Shown in pieces: positions 6,337-12,708 of a stretch of 12,708 nt of DNA. Source of the DNA: an uncultured Bacteroidales bacterium (GTDB lineage: Bacteria > Bacteroidota > Bacteroidia > Bacteroidales > Porphyromonadaceae); assembly GCA_902489445.1 (NCBI GenBank), contig CABTZX010000040.1, forward strand, positions 1 through 12,708, in the 5' to 3' direction. Below the pieces are notes generated by a model. That model was given only the letters and a program-made list of their open reading frames with translations, had not been told where the DNA came from and did not search any database. Both the position numbers and the translations under genes were made by a program. Every line of letters begins with the position of its first letter. Within the stretch, counting starts at the first letter, position 1.

Positions 6337-6344
6337 TACCTTTG
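6337..6344 (+). promoter_or_regulatory. tRNA-Ala promoter, -7 box TACCTTTG
   Basis: TACCTTTG within TTTTGCTACCTTTGCC lies 34 bases before the mature tRNA. At the -33 spacing the sequence is GTAG (6313-6316), which overlaps the -7 box of the divergent sufS promoter. The -33 box is therefore weak. Confidence 0.7.
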
Positions 6345-6378
6345 CCACGCGTGTCGGTAACGGCATGTACCTATCCGA

Positions 6379-6452
6379 GGGGCGTTAGCTCATCTGGCTA
6401 GAGCGCGACACTGGCAGTGTCGAGGTGATCGGTTCGAGTCCGATACGCTCCA
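6379..6452 (+). tRNA. tRNA-Ala (anticodon GGC)
   Basis: The acceptor stem GGGGCGT (6379-6385) pairs with ACGCTCC (6445-6451) and includes the G3:U70 wobble that identifies tRNA-Ala. The D stem is GCTC/GAGC. The anticodon stem CGACA/TGTCG holds the loop CTGGCAG with anticodon GGC at 6413-6415. The T arm is ATCGG-TTCGAGT-CCGAT. The discriminator is A6452. CCA is not encoded, unlike the tRNA-His in this window. Confidence 0.97.
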
Positions 6453-6604
6453 CTCTCCCATCAGACCTTTCTTATACAGAGCTTCCTCAGCTCATACCCG
6501 ATCCACCCCGAAGCTTTCGGCAACGAGCCATCCGTGCCCATACCTACCCCGCCCCGTCATCACCCTATTTTCTCCCATTAGATGGGCGCACATCGTCCCA
6601 CAGC
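6453..6604. other. Non-coding stretch after tRNA-Ala
   Basis: I see no gene, promoter or good terminator here. A small perfect hairpin CCGAA-GCT-TTCGG (6508-6520) has no T run after it. CTCCCATTA (6572-6580) resembles the CTCCCATAC boundary sequence of the repeat element. Confidence 0.5.
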
Positions 6605-6682
6605 TGCGCACCTTCGTTCTCATTTCTACCGAGGAAACGAACCTATTATCCGGTGGTAACGGAGCGTTTGTCCTATGCGGTC

Positions 6683-6796
6683 CGAGAAAACTCTATAGAC
6701 TTTCGGAAAATACTCTATAGACTTTCTGGGAAAACTCTATAGACTTTTTGGAAAAACCCTATAGACTTTCCTCGGATACTCTATAGACTTTTCTCC
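6683..6796 (-). repeat. Five-unit CTATAG tandem array (copy 2)
   Basis: CTATAG at 6693, 6715, 6737, 6759 and 6781 recurs at exactly 22 bp. The + strand unit GGAAAACTCTATAGACTTTC is the reverse complement of the copy 1 unit. The number of units (five) equals that in copy 1. The fourth unit is CCCTATAG instead of CTCTATAG. Confidence 0.95.
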
Positions 6797-6911
6797 AACA
6801 CCTCCGTACAAACGCTCGGACTACACGGGAGGAACGATTTGTTAGTATGGGGGCATCGCTTTGTCTCCTCCGAAGAAAAGAGTGTGAACGAGCGTGGGTT
6901 GGTGAACAAAG

Positions 6912-7142
6912 GTGCGCCGCGGTGGGGCGGTGCCTTCGGGGAAAGGGGGGCAACAGTAGGGGAGAGTGCGTGCGAGGATGCGCTGCGGTGGGGCGGCGCC
7001 TTCGGGGAAAGGGGGGCAACAGTAGGGGAGAATGCGTGCGAGGGTGCGCTGCGGTGGGGCGGTGCCTTCGGGGAAGGGGGTCAACAGCAGGGGAGGATGC
7101 GTGCGAGGGTGCGCTACGGTGGGGCGGTGCCTTCGGGGAAAG
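6912..7142 (+). repeat. 66-bp tandem repeat (four copies), a trimer of 22-bp units
   Basis: The anchor GGTGGGGCGG recurs at 6921, 6987, 7053 and 7118: periods 66, 66 and 65, the last shortened by one base in the G-run region. Each repeat holds three 22-mers with cores TGCGCY, TTCGGG and TAGGGG/CAGGGG. Copies are nearly identical, so the expansion is recent. As 66 is divisible by three, several reading frames stay open through the array, which explains long spurious ORFs here. The related AGCGCA units at 11 and 76 of copy 1 are 65 bp apart. Confidence 0.93.
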
Positions 7143-7204
7143 AATCAATAGTATGGGTGGATGGGGGAAGCGAGGGCGTGCTTTATCGTTGGCGAGATGG
7201 GGCT

Positions 7205-10200
7205 TTATCGGCGTCGGGACAGGGCTTTCTGGCGCGTCTGTTGGCGTCTTTGCCGTTCTTTCTCGCGTCGCTCTTTCTCGCGCTGCTTGCGTTGCTCTTT
7301 GCGGAGACGCTCCTTTTCGCGCCGTTCCTGCTCGCGCGCTTTGAGAGCCGCCTTACGTTCTGCCTCGGCTTTTCGGAGGGCTTCTTTTTGCTTCTTCGCT
7401 TCTTTTCGCTCGGCGCGAAGACGATCGGCACGCAAATTATCTACCTCCTCAATGGTGATAGGCTCGTTTGAGGGCGTTACCACTGTATCAGTGGGCACGG
7501 CGAGCGTATCCGTGGGGAGCGGCGTAACCGTGTCGGGCGCAAGCGATGGCAACGTATCCACCGGTTGCCATGCCGACGTATCGGCAGGTTGCGGTACATG
7601 CGCACTATCGGCGGCGTGCGTTTTATGCGCTATCGGTACGGTGCGGGCGGCGCTGGGCGCCTTGGATGGCAGTGATTGTTCGGTATGATCGGGCTGTTCC
7701 TCCTTTTGGTTCATCTGCTCGGCATAACGCTCTAAAGCAATAGCGGCTTCGGGCAGAGAGGAAATGAGCGAATCAGCGAGGAAATCGAGGTATTCGGCGA
7801 GCGAACGGCCACGCTTTAATAGCTTGAAATCAGCGTCGATAATGGGGATCAGTAGGGCGTCTTGCGGCAAATCGTTCATATAGCCCTCCGGGGCGTACGC
7901 TTGGCGAAGGTAATCGCGAATAAGGCTGCGCGACGGTATCGGGGCAATATCGATGAGTAGGTACTCGGGATGCTCCTCAAGAGTAAAGTCCATCGGATAA
8001 TCCGTATACTGAGCAAAGTTGAAGGTGGCAACGGAAAAGAGCAGAGCGTTGCGGTCGATTTCCTTTGAGACGAGTAGCAAAGCGTGATAAGTACCGGTGT
8101 TATCCAAGCCGAAGATGAGACTATCGGTGGAAAGCGAATCGGTCTGCGACGCGAAAAGCGAGGAGTAATCCAAGCCCGAATAGCCCTCTCCGGGAACCAA
8201 TTTGCGACCGGATTTCAGCTCAGCAAGCATATCCCGAGCGACCAGAGCCGCTTCGTCGTTGGAGAATTCGTCCACCAGTGAGGAGAGTTTATCGGAAAAA
8301 CCGCGCGCATCGCCCCGAAGTGCGTAAGCAAGTCCCTGTAGGAAAAGGGTTTTGGCACGCAGTTCGCTCAGCGGATAGGCGGAAAGTAAGCTGTCGGTTG
8401 CGCTGAGTACGCGATCGGCGTTAGAGGAGAAATAGGCATCGTAGGCGGTCTGGTAGAGCGCGTTTTCCCTTTCGTTCTTGTTTCGTAGCGATACGATATA
8501 ATCGGGTTTGGATACCTCTTTGGTGAGCGCTTCGTTGGGAAAGGCACGGAGCATCAGATCACGCCAGCGCGCCGCCTCGTCCGCTCTGCCGAGGCGTGTA
8601 CAGATCATGTAAAGCGTGTAGTACACATTGAGCCGCTCGCTGTACTCGGGATAGCGGTTCAGTAGCTCGGTGTAGACCGAAATTGCCTGAGCGAAGAACT
8701 CCATTTCCTCGTTCAATATGGCGCCGGCATTGGAAAGACCGGTTTGTATGATGGCATCGCCGGCGGCAAGTGCTTCCTTGGTAAAGGGAAGTTGTGCTAA
8801 ATAGTAAGCGCGCTTGGTGGGATCGGTAGATTCATCGGTACCTTCCGTTTTCGACGCGGATTGCTCTGAAGCGAGTGAATCCGTCTGTTCGCTGCTTGCA
8901 ATTGTATCGGTATTCGGCTTGGCAGGTTCCTCCATCTGCGCGAAGCCCTGCCCCGGTACGATGCGCTTGTTGCGCCGTTGCCAATCGTCCTCCAGTGGGC
9001 GATTGCCCCAATCTTTCTTAAAAAGCGCCTTACCGCGCTCAATTAGCTGCGGATTGTAGAAGTAGAACGATTTATCCTGTATCGCGCCACCTACAGCCGG
9101 TAGCGTTTGGTCGGGGCGCCTTTCGCCCATTTGATCGTTGAAGGCTTGGGAGCGTTCGCGCTGCTCTTCCATCTGCTGCGTGCGTTGCTCCTCGCGTTGT
9201 TGCTTTTTGTATGCCGTAATGGCGGAATCGATGATGCGCAAACGCTCGGGTTCGGGCATAGAAGCCAACAGGCGAAGGCTATCCTGCTCTTTTACGCTGC
9301 GGAGGTTTAGCGCAAGGTTATCGAGATTTTTGGATAGCCGGGAGAGCTCTTCGTATCGCGAATAGGTACGTTCCAGAGCGGCAATCCCTTGATCCAGCGT
9401 TTCGGCAGCCTTAATAAAATCGTTCTTTGCCAAGTAAAGCTCGGCAAGTGTTATCGCGTTGAGCGCATAAGCGTGCTTTTTATCGGTACTATGCTCCATC
9501 CCGTAGGTAAAAGCCTCGATAGCTTTTGTGGTATCGTTGGCATTCAAGTGGAGCAATCCTTTGGTATAGCTAACGCGATCCACTACCGTTTTGTAGCGAC
9601 CCTTGTGCTGCATGGCGTGCAACTTGCGGATAGCCGAGGGCGCATTACCGGTAGCTTCGATGTCAATCAGGTTGAGGCGAGCCGCTACCTCTATAGGAAA
9701 GGGCGGAGCTGCGCTTACCACTTTGCCGAAACTCCGCTTTGCTTCAGCATTGTTCCCTGTTTCCCGCTGTAACTGTCCCAAGAGAAAGCGAAGACGAACG
9801 CGTGTTCGGGCATCTTTCTCGTACTTAACCGCCTGTTTGAGTGGAGCAATGGCCTCTTCCGGGCGATCTTTCAGCAGAGCGATATCTGCGGTTGTTTTAT
9901 CGTAAAGCCCTTTTCGTTTGTTACTTTCGCTTCGATCAACCAGCGCAAGGGTACGTTCCGCGTCGGTTGTCCATCCGAGTGCCATGTAACAACGTGCTTG
10001 CCAAAGCCGCGCCAGGGAGCGGATCTCCGGTTCTTCCCGATAAAGCCGTGCCATATAGGAGAAAGTTGCCATTGCATCAAGGAAGTCACCGTTGTAATAT
10101 TGCGATTTTCCCACCAGCAGCCACGCATTATAGATAAACGTATTGTACTCGCGTTTCCGATAAAAGGGGCTACTTGAAGCGCGACCGCGTGCTTGCTGCG

Positions 10201-10534
10201 GTTTAGTGCGTATGGAGTGCATCCGAATGGCCTTGCGTCCCTTTTCCAGAGCGGCATCGAAGGGTCCGCCGGAAGCATTCTTCTCTGCGGCCGCTTCGCC
10301 CCTGAGAATCGGTTCGGTAGAGAGCCGTTCTGTATAGCTTTCATCGAAGTTTTCGAGCAAAGATGCATAGCTTTGGTCAAATGCGTTCGCTCCGTTGTAG
10401 TATACGTTGTAGCGTGTGGTCAGATTATGATAGAAGCGCGTTGATGCCGTATTGTGTTGCACCGAGCAACCCACTGCCAAAGCAATGAGGAGCATTAGGA
10501 TCAGTGCAAACGCAAAACGGGATAATTGCTTCAT
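7205..10534 (-). CDS. porW: Type IX secretion TPR lipoprotein PorW/SprE
   Basis: The 1109-residue product is a lipoprotein: a positive start, a hydrophobic stretch (6-21) and a lipobox LAVGC with Cys23. Just after it comes STRFYHNLTTRYNVYYNG (31-48), the N-terminal signature I associate with PorW/SprE of the type IX secretion and gliding machinery. Helical repeats of TPR type fill about 135-390 (for example 136-165 and 357-387) and again near 610-680. A Thr/Pro/Asp-rich linker precedes the tail. The last 75 residues (from about 1035) are nearly all Lys, Arg, Glu, Gln and Ala, ending RRR. PorW is an outer-membrane-associated part of the secretion apparatus that exports CTD-tagged proteins. It is the last gene of the aroA operon; its ATG is two bases after the previous stop and has no Shine-Dalgarno. 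Family assignment rests on the N-terminal signature and layout. Confidence 0.85.
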   Translation of the reverse strand: MKQLSRFAFALILMLLIALAVGCSVQHNTASTRFYHNLTTRYNVYYNGANAFDQSYASLLENFDESYTERLSTEPILRGEAAAEKNASGGPFDAALEKGRKAIRMHSIRTKPQQARGRASSSPFYRKREYNTFIYNAWLLVGKSQYYNGDFLDAMATFSYMARLYREEPEIRSLARLWQARCYMALGWTTDAERTLALVDRSESNKRKGLYDKTTADIALLKDRPEEAIAPLKQAVKYEKDARTRVRLRFLLGQLQRETGNNAEAKRSFGKVVSAAPPFPIEVAARLNLIDIEATGNAPSAIRKLHAMQHKGRYKTVVDRVSYTKGLLHLNANDTTKAIEAFTYGMEHSTDKKHAYALNAITLAELYLAKNDFIKAAETLDQGIAALERTYSRYEELSRLSKNLDNLALNLRSVKEQDSLRLLASMPEPERLRIIDSAITAYKKQQREEQRTQQMEEQRERSQAFNDQMGERRPDQTLPAVGGAIQDKSFYFYNPQLIERGKALFKKDWGNRPLEDDWQRRNKRIVPGQGFAQMEEPAKPNTDTIASSEQTDSLASEQSASKTEGTDESTDPTKRAYYLAQLPFTKEALAAGDAIIQTGLSNAGAILNEEMEFFAQAISVYTELLNRYPEYSERLNVYYTLYMICTRLGRADEAARWRDLMLRAFPNEALTKEVSKPDYIVSLRNKNERENALYQTAYDAYFSSNADRVLSATDSLLSAYPLSELRAKTLFLQGLAYALRGDARGFSDKLSSLVDEFSNDEAALVARDMLAELKSGRKLVPGEGYSGLDYSSLFASQTDSLSTDSLIFGLDNTGTYHALLLVSKEIDRNALLFSVATFNFAQYTDYPMDFTLEEHPEYLLIDIAPIPSRSLIRDYLRQAYAPEGYMNDLPQDALLIPIIDADFKLLKRGRSLAEYLDFLADSLISSLPEAAIALERYAEQMNQKEEQPDHTEQSLPSKAPSAARTVPIAHKTHAADSAHVPQPADTSAWQPVDTLPSLAPDTVTPLPTDTLAVPTDTVVTPSNEPITIEEVDNLRADRLRAERKEAKKQKEALRKAEAERKAALKAREQERREKERLRKEQRKQREKERREKERQRRQQTRQKALSRRR

Positions 10535-10536
10535 CG

Positions 10537-10965
10537 CTACTCAGACTGCGTGGCTTTGGTTATACTGCTTTTGAGCTGTACGGGGAGGGCAATACCGCGT
10601 TGCGCTATACTGGCGAGCCACCCCAGGCGATCCTCCGGCAACAACGTGTCAAATATTTCCCGAAATTCATCCGCCTCCTCGTCGCTGTACTCGTTGGAAG
10701 TGCGTCCGCGGAAGCGGTCCAATTCCTCATCATCGTAGTATTCCGGCTGACGTTTGTGCGTTTTAAGCGGTTCGGAGCAGCAATCGCCTCCGGTGCAGGT
10801 AGCGCAAGGCTGTGAGCCGCCTCCCCACGATTCGATGCCGTGTTCGATATCTTCCACGCGAAGCGTATGCTGCCCGCGCCTTTCGGCTCTGCGCCGCCAG
10901 TAGACAATGAAGAATGCCAGCAGCACCAATCCGGGGACAAACGTGATCAGGATCTTAATAATCAT
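10537..10965 (-). CDS. Small membrane-anchored protein with a cysteine cluster
   Basis: I do not recognise a named family. The 142-residue protein begins with one hydrophobic segment (about 4-22) followed by RRRAERR, so the N-terminus is probably outside and the rest in the cytoplasm. A Gly/Cys-rich section (48-63) contains CATCTGGDCC, with C54, C57, C62 and C63, which could bind a metal. It is followed by an acidic section, PEYYDDEELDRFRGR (74-88), and a helical C-terminal region ending near LGWLASIAQRGIALP (114-128). It lies between aroA (13 bp after its stop) and porW (2 bp before its start), so it is expressed with both. I recall similar small proteins near aroA in other Bacteroidales, but not a function. 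The tight spacing, codon pattern and ordered composition make it a real gene. Confidence 0.88.
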   Translation of the reverse strand: MIIKILITFVPGLVLLAFFIVYWRRRAERRGQHTLRVEDIEHGIESWGGGSQPCATCTGGDCCSEPLKTHKRQPEYYDDEELDRFRGRTSNEYSDEEADEFREIFDTLLPEDRLGWLASIAQRGIALPVQLKSSITKATQSE

Positions 10966-10969
10966 GCGC

Positions 10970-10977
10970 CAAAGGTA
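10970..10977 (-). promoter_or_regulatory. Possible internal promoter box TACCTTTG
   Basis: On the minus strand TACCTTTG fits the -7 consensus and lies four bases before the ATG of the small membrane protein, just beyond the aroA stop. Transcription would start at or near the ATG, giving a leaderless mRNA. There is no -33 TTG at proper distance, and the GC before TA seen in the other promoters is absent. Confidence 0.25.
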
Positions 10978-10978
10978 C

Positions 10979-12286
10979 TCATTTACACTCAGTCAGCCGG
11001 AACCCAACCTGACGCGCCACCGGGTAAAAGCTACGGAAACTTTTATCCGCCACGAGCAGCTCCTGTAGCTCAGTGGCGCACTTTGTTGCGAGCGTTAGTA
11101 TCGTGGAAGCCATCGCGAGGCGGTGATCCTCCTGCGGATCAACCGATACGAAGGGCATCGCTGCCGGTTTCTTCCCATCAAAATGGAGCGAATCGCCCAT
11201 TCGGTATAGTGCAAAGCCGAACGATTCCGCCATACGGCACAGGCTTTCTAAGCGATTACTTTCCTTAAATGCCAAGCGCGATAGGTTAGTGAGCGCAAAA
11301 GGCGTTCCCAATCCCAGCAGCGTAGCCGCATAGGCCGGTGCCAAATCGGGGTTAGCGCCCAAATCGAACCGATATTCGGGCTGCAACTTCCGTTCCTTGT
11401 TCCGACGGAGCAGCACCCCATCGCTCACGAAACAACTCGCTACGCCGAGCGAAGCGAAGTCCTCCGCTATCCGCTTATCTCCCTGCAGATCTTCCACACG
11501 ATATCCCTCTAACAGAAGCGCCTGCGGTCCGTTTTCCTGAGCCACCCAGCCATACGGATAGGAGGCTGCCGACCAATCCCGCTCCGGTGCCGTAAGCATC
11601 GCGCCCAAACGCGCTTCGTTGTAATGCGATGGACGAACAATATATCCGCCTTGATCCCTACAAACCTCAGCTCCACCCCGTTGCATTAGCGAGGCGGTCA
11701 GCTCCAAATAGCGACTACTTGGCACATTCTCCGCACCCGATAGGGTCAATCCGTCAAGAAGTGCCGGTGCGATGAGCATTAACGCCGAGCCGAATTGACT
11801 CGTTTCCGCCAGAACATCATTCGCTAACGAGCCACCGCAGAGCGGTTTGTCCGAAGGCGTGAGGGATACATCTATACCTTTGCCCGAATGGGTCGCCACG
11901 ATGCGCGCGCCCCACCGGTTAAGCGTCTCGATAAGGGGCAGGATAGGGCGATGCGCCAGCCTGCCTTCCGTAACGAAATGCAGAGGATGATCTGTGCGGA
12001 GTGCCGAGAGCGCAATCATAAAACGCCAAACGGCTCCCGCGGCTCCTACACAAATTCGGTCGGAGTTGCCTTCGGTTAGCAGCAAGACAGCACGTTGCAT
12101 CAGAGATACATCGTCGCATCCGCGCGCTCCGGCGTCCCAATGCTGCAGCGGTAGTGTGCAGCCCTCCACGCCTATCATAGTCATAACGCGGAGCAGATAG
12201 CTTTTGCTGTACGGCATATCGGTGATCCGGAGCGCAGACTCCCCGCTCTCCGAACCGATGTACCGTATAATGCGCCTATCCTTCAT
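10979..12286 (-). CDS. aroA: 3-phosphoshikimate 1-carboxyvinyltransferase (EPSP synthase)
   Basis: EPSP synthase joins phosphoenolpyruvate to shikimate 3-phosphate, the sixth step of the shikimate pathway in the cytoplasm. The 435-residue protein retains the active-site residues: K28, S29 and R33 in PYSKSYLLR, R113 in LAHRPI, S163 and Q164 in ETSQF, D314 in ANPDLAP, K341, E342 and R345 in KESNRLE, R389 in EDHRLAM, and K415 in DKSFRSF. The loop usually written GNAGT reads GAAGA (81-85) and is followed by VWRF, so positions equal to E. coli N94, T97 and P101 are replaced. Those positions touch the glyphosate/PEP pocket, so sensitivity may differ. KESNR replaces the more common KETDR. A short AGG near -6 may serve as Shine-Dalgarno. 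It is the first gene of a three-gene operon. No TAnnTTTG box was found upstream. Confidence 0.95.
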   Translation of the reverse strand: MKDRRIIRYIGSESGESALRITDMPYSKSYLLRVMTMIGVEGCTLPLQHWDAGARGCDDVSLMQRAVLLLTEGNSDRICVGAAGAVWRFMIALSALRTDHPLHFVTEGRLAHRPILPLIETLNRWGARIVATHSGKGIDVSLTPSDKPLCGGSLANDVLAETSQFGSALMLIAPALLDGLTLSGAENVPSSRYLELTASLMQRGGAEVCRDQGGYIVRPSHYNEARLGAMLTAPERDWSAASYPYGWVAQENGPQALLLEGYRVEDLQGDKRIAEDFASLGVASCFVSDGVLLRRNKERKLQPEYRFDLGANPDLAPAYAATLLGLGTPFALTNLSRLAFKESNRLESLCRMAESFGFALYRMGDSLHFDGKKPAAMPFVSVDPQEDHRLAMASTILTLATKCATELQELLVADKSFRSFYPVARQVGFRLTECK

Positions 12287-12348
12287 TGACCTATTTCGTT
12301 TGACCCAGCCTTCCGCTCCTGACTTTTACGCTTGCATCCTTGACCTAT
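12286..12348 (-). promoter_or_regulatory. Repeated TTGACC motifs in the aroA leader
   Basis: TTGACCTATTTCG (12286-12298) and TTGACCTATAACG (12340-12352) share 11 of 13 bases, and TTGACC occurs again at 12300-12305. The first overlaps the start codon. They might be operator sites or a chance similarity. Confidence 0.25.
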
Positions 12349-12481
12349 AACGCATAATCCCCCCGTTTTGTTGCCATCCGTCACGCTAATTCTTCCTATT
12401 TATCCACCAATTACCGCCGATTTATCGCCGTTTAATCGTCAGTAAATAGCCGCTAAATCCAAGGTGAACGAATCGCTCTGC
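12287..12481. other. Non-coding stretch between aroA and repeat copy 3
   Basis: No gene is seen. No standard Bacteroidetes promoter box was found for aroA. From 12397 to 12457, short AT runs (TTTA at 12421 and 12431, TAAA at 12443 and 12454) recur every 10-12 bases in GC-rich sequence and form a loose dyad; this could give bent DNA near the aroA promoter, but the signal is weak. Confidence 0.4.
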
Positions 12482-12488
12482 TTGGGAA

Positions 12489-12576
12489 GAACCGCCCCGT
12501 CCCTCCCGATCCGCCGCCCCGTTCCTCCCGATCTGCCACCCCGTTCCTCCCGATCCGCTGCCCCGTTCCTCCCGAT
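12489..12576 (-). repeat. GC-rich 22-bp tandem array (four units) in copy 3
   Basis: Units ending TCCCGAT end at 12510, 12532, 12554 and 12576, exactly 22 bp apart, with the shared part CCCCGTTCCTCCCGAT. Read on the minus strand it gives CGGATCGGGAG, also present in copy 1 at 380-390. Both are on the same side of the CTATAG array when the copies are aligned. Confidence 0.92.
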
Positions 12577-12671
12577 CCGATACTCCATCTCCCCCATACT
12601 ATCAGGGCGGAGGATGGGAGGTAACGGAGCATGGGATGGGAGGATGCAGAGCGTTAGTATGGTGCGGTCTG

Positions 12672-12708
12672 AGAAAAGTCTATAGACTTTCTGAAAATAC
12701 TCTATAGA
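12672..12708 (-). repeat. CTATAG array of copy 3, first two units
   Basis: CTATAG at 12680 and 12702 are 22 bp apart. The first unit AAAGTCTATAGACTTT is a perfect 16-bp palindrome, the most symmetric unit in the window. The array is cut by the window end. Confidence 0.9.

Larger units (their letters stand above)
6605..7158 (-). repeat. Modular 22-bp-register repeat element, copy 2 (inverted)
   Basis: This is a second copy of the element at 1-504, in the opposite orientation. Cores sit at 6605 + 22k: TCCTAT (6671), CTATAG five times (6693, 6715, 6737, 6759, 6781), TCCGTA (6803), ACGGGA (6825), ATGGGG (6847), TCCGAA (6869), then a repeating trio TGCGCY, TTCGGG, TAGGGG from 6913. The inner inverted repeats GAGCGTTTGT (6662-6671) and ACAAACGCTC (6808-6817) span 156 bp, the same as in copy 1. 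AACGATTTGTTAGTATGGG (6833-6851) matches the reverse of 143-161 at 18 of 19 bases. The positions at 6627, 6649 and 6891 are weak units. It fills the space between tRNA-Ala and the 3' end of porW. Confidence 0.85.
12482..12708 (-). repeat. Modular 22-bp-register repeat element, copy 3 (cut by window end)
   Basis: This is a third copy, in the orientation of copy 2. Cores at 12482 + 22k are TTGGGA (12482), TCCCGA four times (12504, 12526, 12548, 12570), CCCCAT (12592), ATGGGA twice (12614, 12636), TATGGT (12658), CTATAG (12680, 12702). CCCCATACTATCAG (12592-12605) corresponds to the reverse of the copy 1 boundary near 355-366. The spacing from the outer boundary to the inner GAGCGTT arm is 50 bases here and 28 in copy 1; the difference is one 22-bp unit, duplicated. 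The CTATAG array continues past the window. Confidence 0.85.

Noticed and set aside
6508..6520. Hairpin CCGAA-GCT-TTCGG as terminator of tRNA-Ala
   Set aside because: The stem is only five pairs and no T run follows.
6839..7471. Long open frames through the 66-bp repeats on both strands, up to about 210 codons
   Set aside because: A 66-bp period keeps frames open by chance. Products are low-complexity Gly/Arg/Ala or Pro/His/Arg strings, some run into porW antisense, and there is no promoter or ribosome site.
12464..12685. Open frame of 73 codons in copy 3
   Set aside because: Its product is a Pro/Arg/Ser repeat produced by the 22-bp array and has no start signals.

Overview
The window looks like a chromosomal segment of a Porphyromonas-like member of the Bacteroidetes. 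The main evidence is a PorW/SprE-type lipoprotein of the type IX secretion system, the TAnnTTTG promoter box of Bacteroidetes in front of several transcription units, weak or absent Shine-Dalgarno sequences, and a GC-rich genome with AT-rich intergenic islands. The species is not determined.

Layout: 1-504, non-coding modular repeat (copy 1) ending exactly at the mutS stop codon; 504-3188 (-), mutS; 3235-3354, back-to-back promoters for mutS and tRNA-His; 3397-3473 (+), tRNA-His(GTG) and a strong terminator; 3603-4226 (+), a YigZ/IMPACT family gene; 4303-4386, an 84-bp near-perfect palindrome between convergent genes; 4429-6263 (-), a sufS-rnhB operon with stop/start overlap; 6308-6344, divergent promoters for sufS and tRNA-Ala; 6379-6452 (+), tRNA-Ala(GGC); 6605-7158, modular repeat (copy 2, inverted); 7205-12286 (-), a tight aroA - small membrane protein - porW operon; 12482 to the window end, modular repeat (copy 3, same orientation as copy 2).

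The genes are mostly housekeeping: mismatch repair (MutS), RNA-DNA hybrid repair (RNase HII), cysteine desulfuration for Fe-S clusters (SufS), aromatic amino acid synthesis (AroA), and outer-membrane protein secretion (PorW).

The notable content is the non-coding DNA. Three dispersed copies of one element are built as strings of 22-bp units in one continuous register. Each unit has a 6-bp core at a fixed phase (ATGGGA/TCCCAT, CTATAG, TCGGGA, TAGGGA, TTCGGG, TGCGCT) separated by 16-nt linkers. Copies 1 and 2 each have exactly five CTATAG units between 10-bp inverted repeats that span 156 bp in both. Copy 2 has a 66-bp higher-order repeat made of three different 22-mers. Copy 3 has a 22-bp unit duplicated in register. 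A fourth array, with core GTATATA, uses the same 22-bp spacing elsewhere. The design resembles, from memory, the BrickBuilt class of miniature elements in P. gingivalis, but identity with it is not established here.
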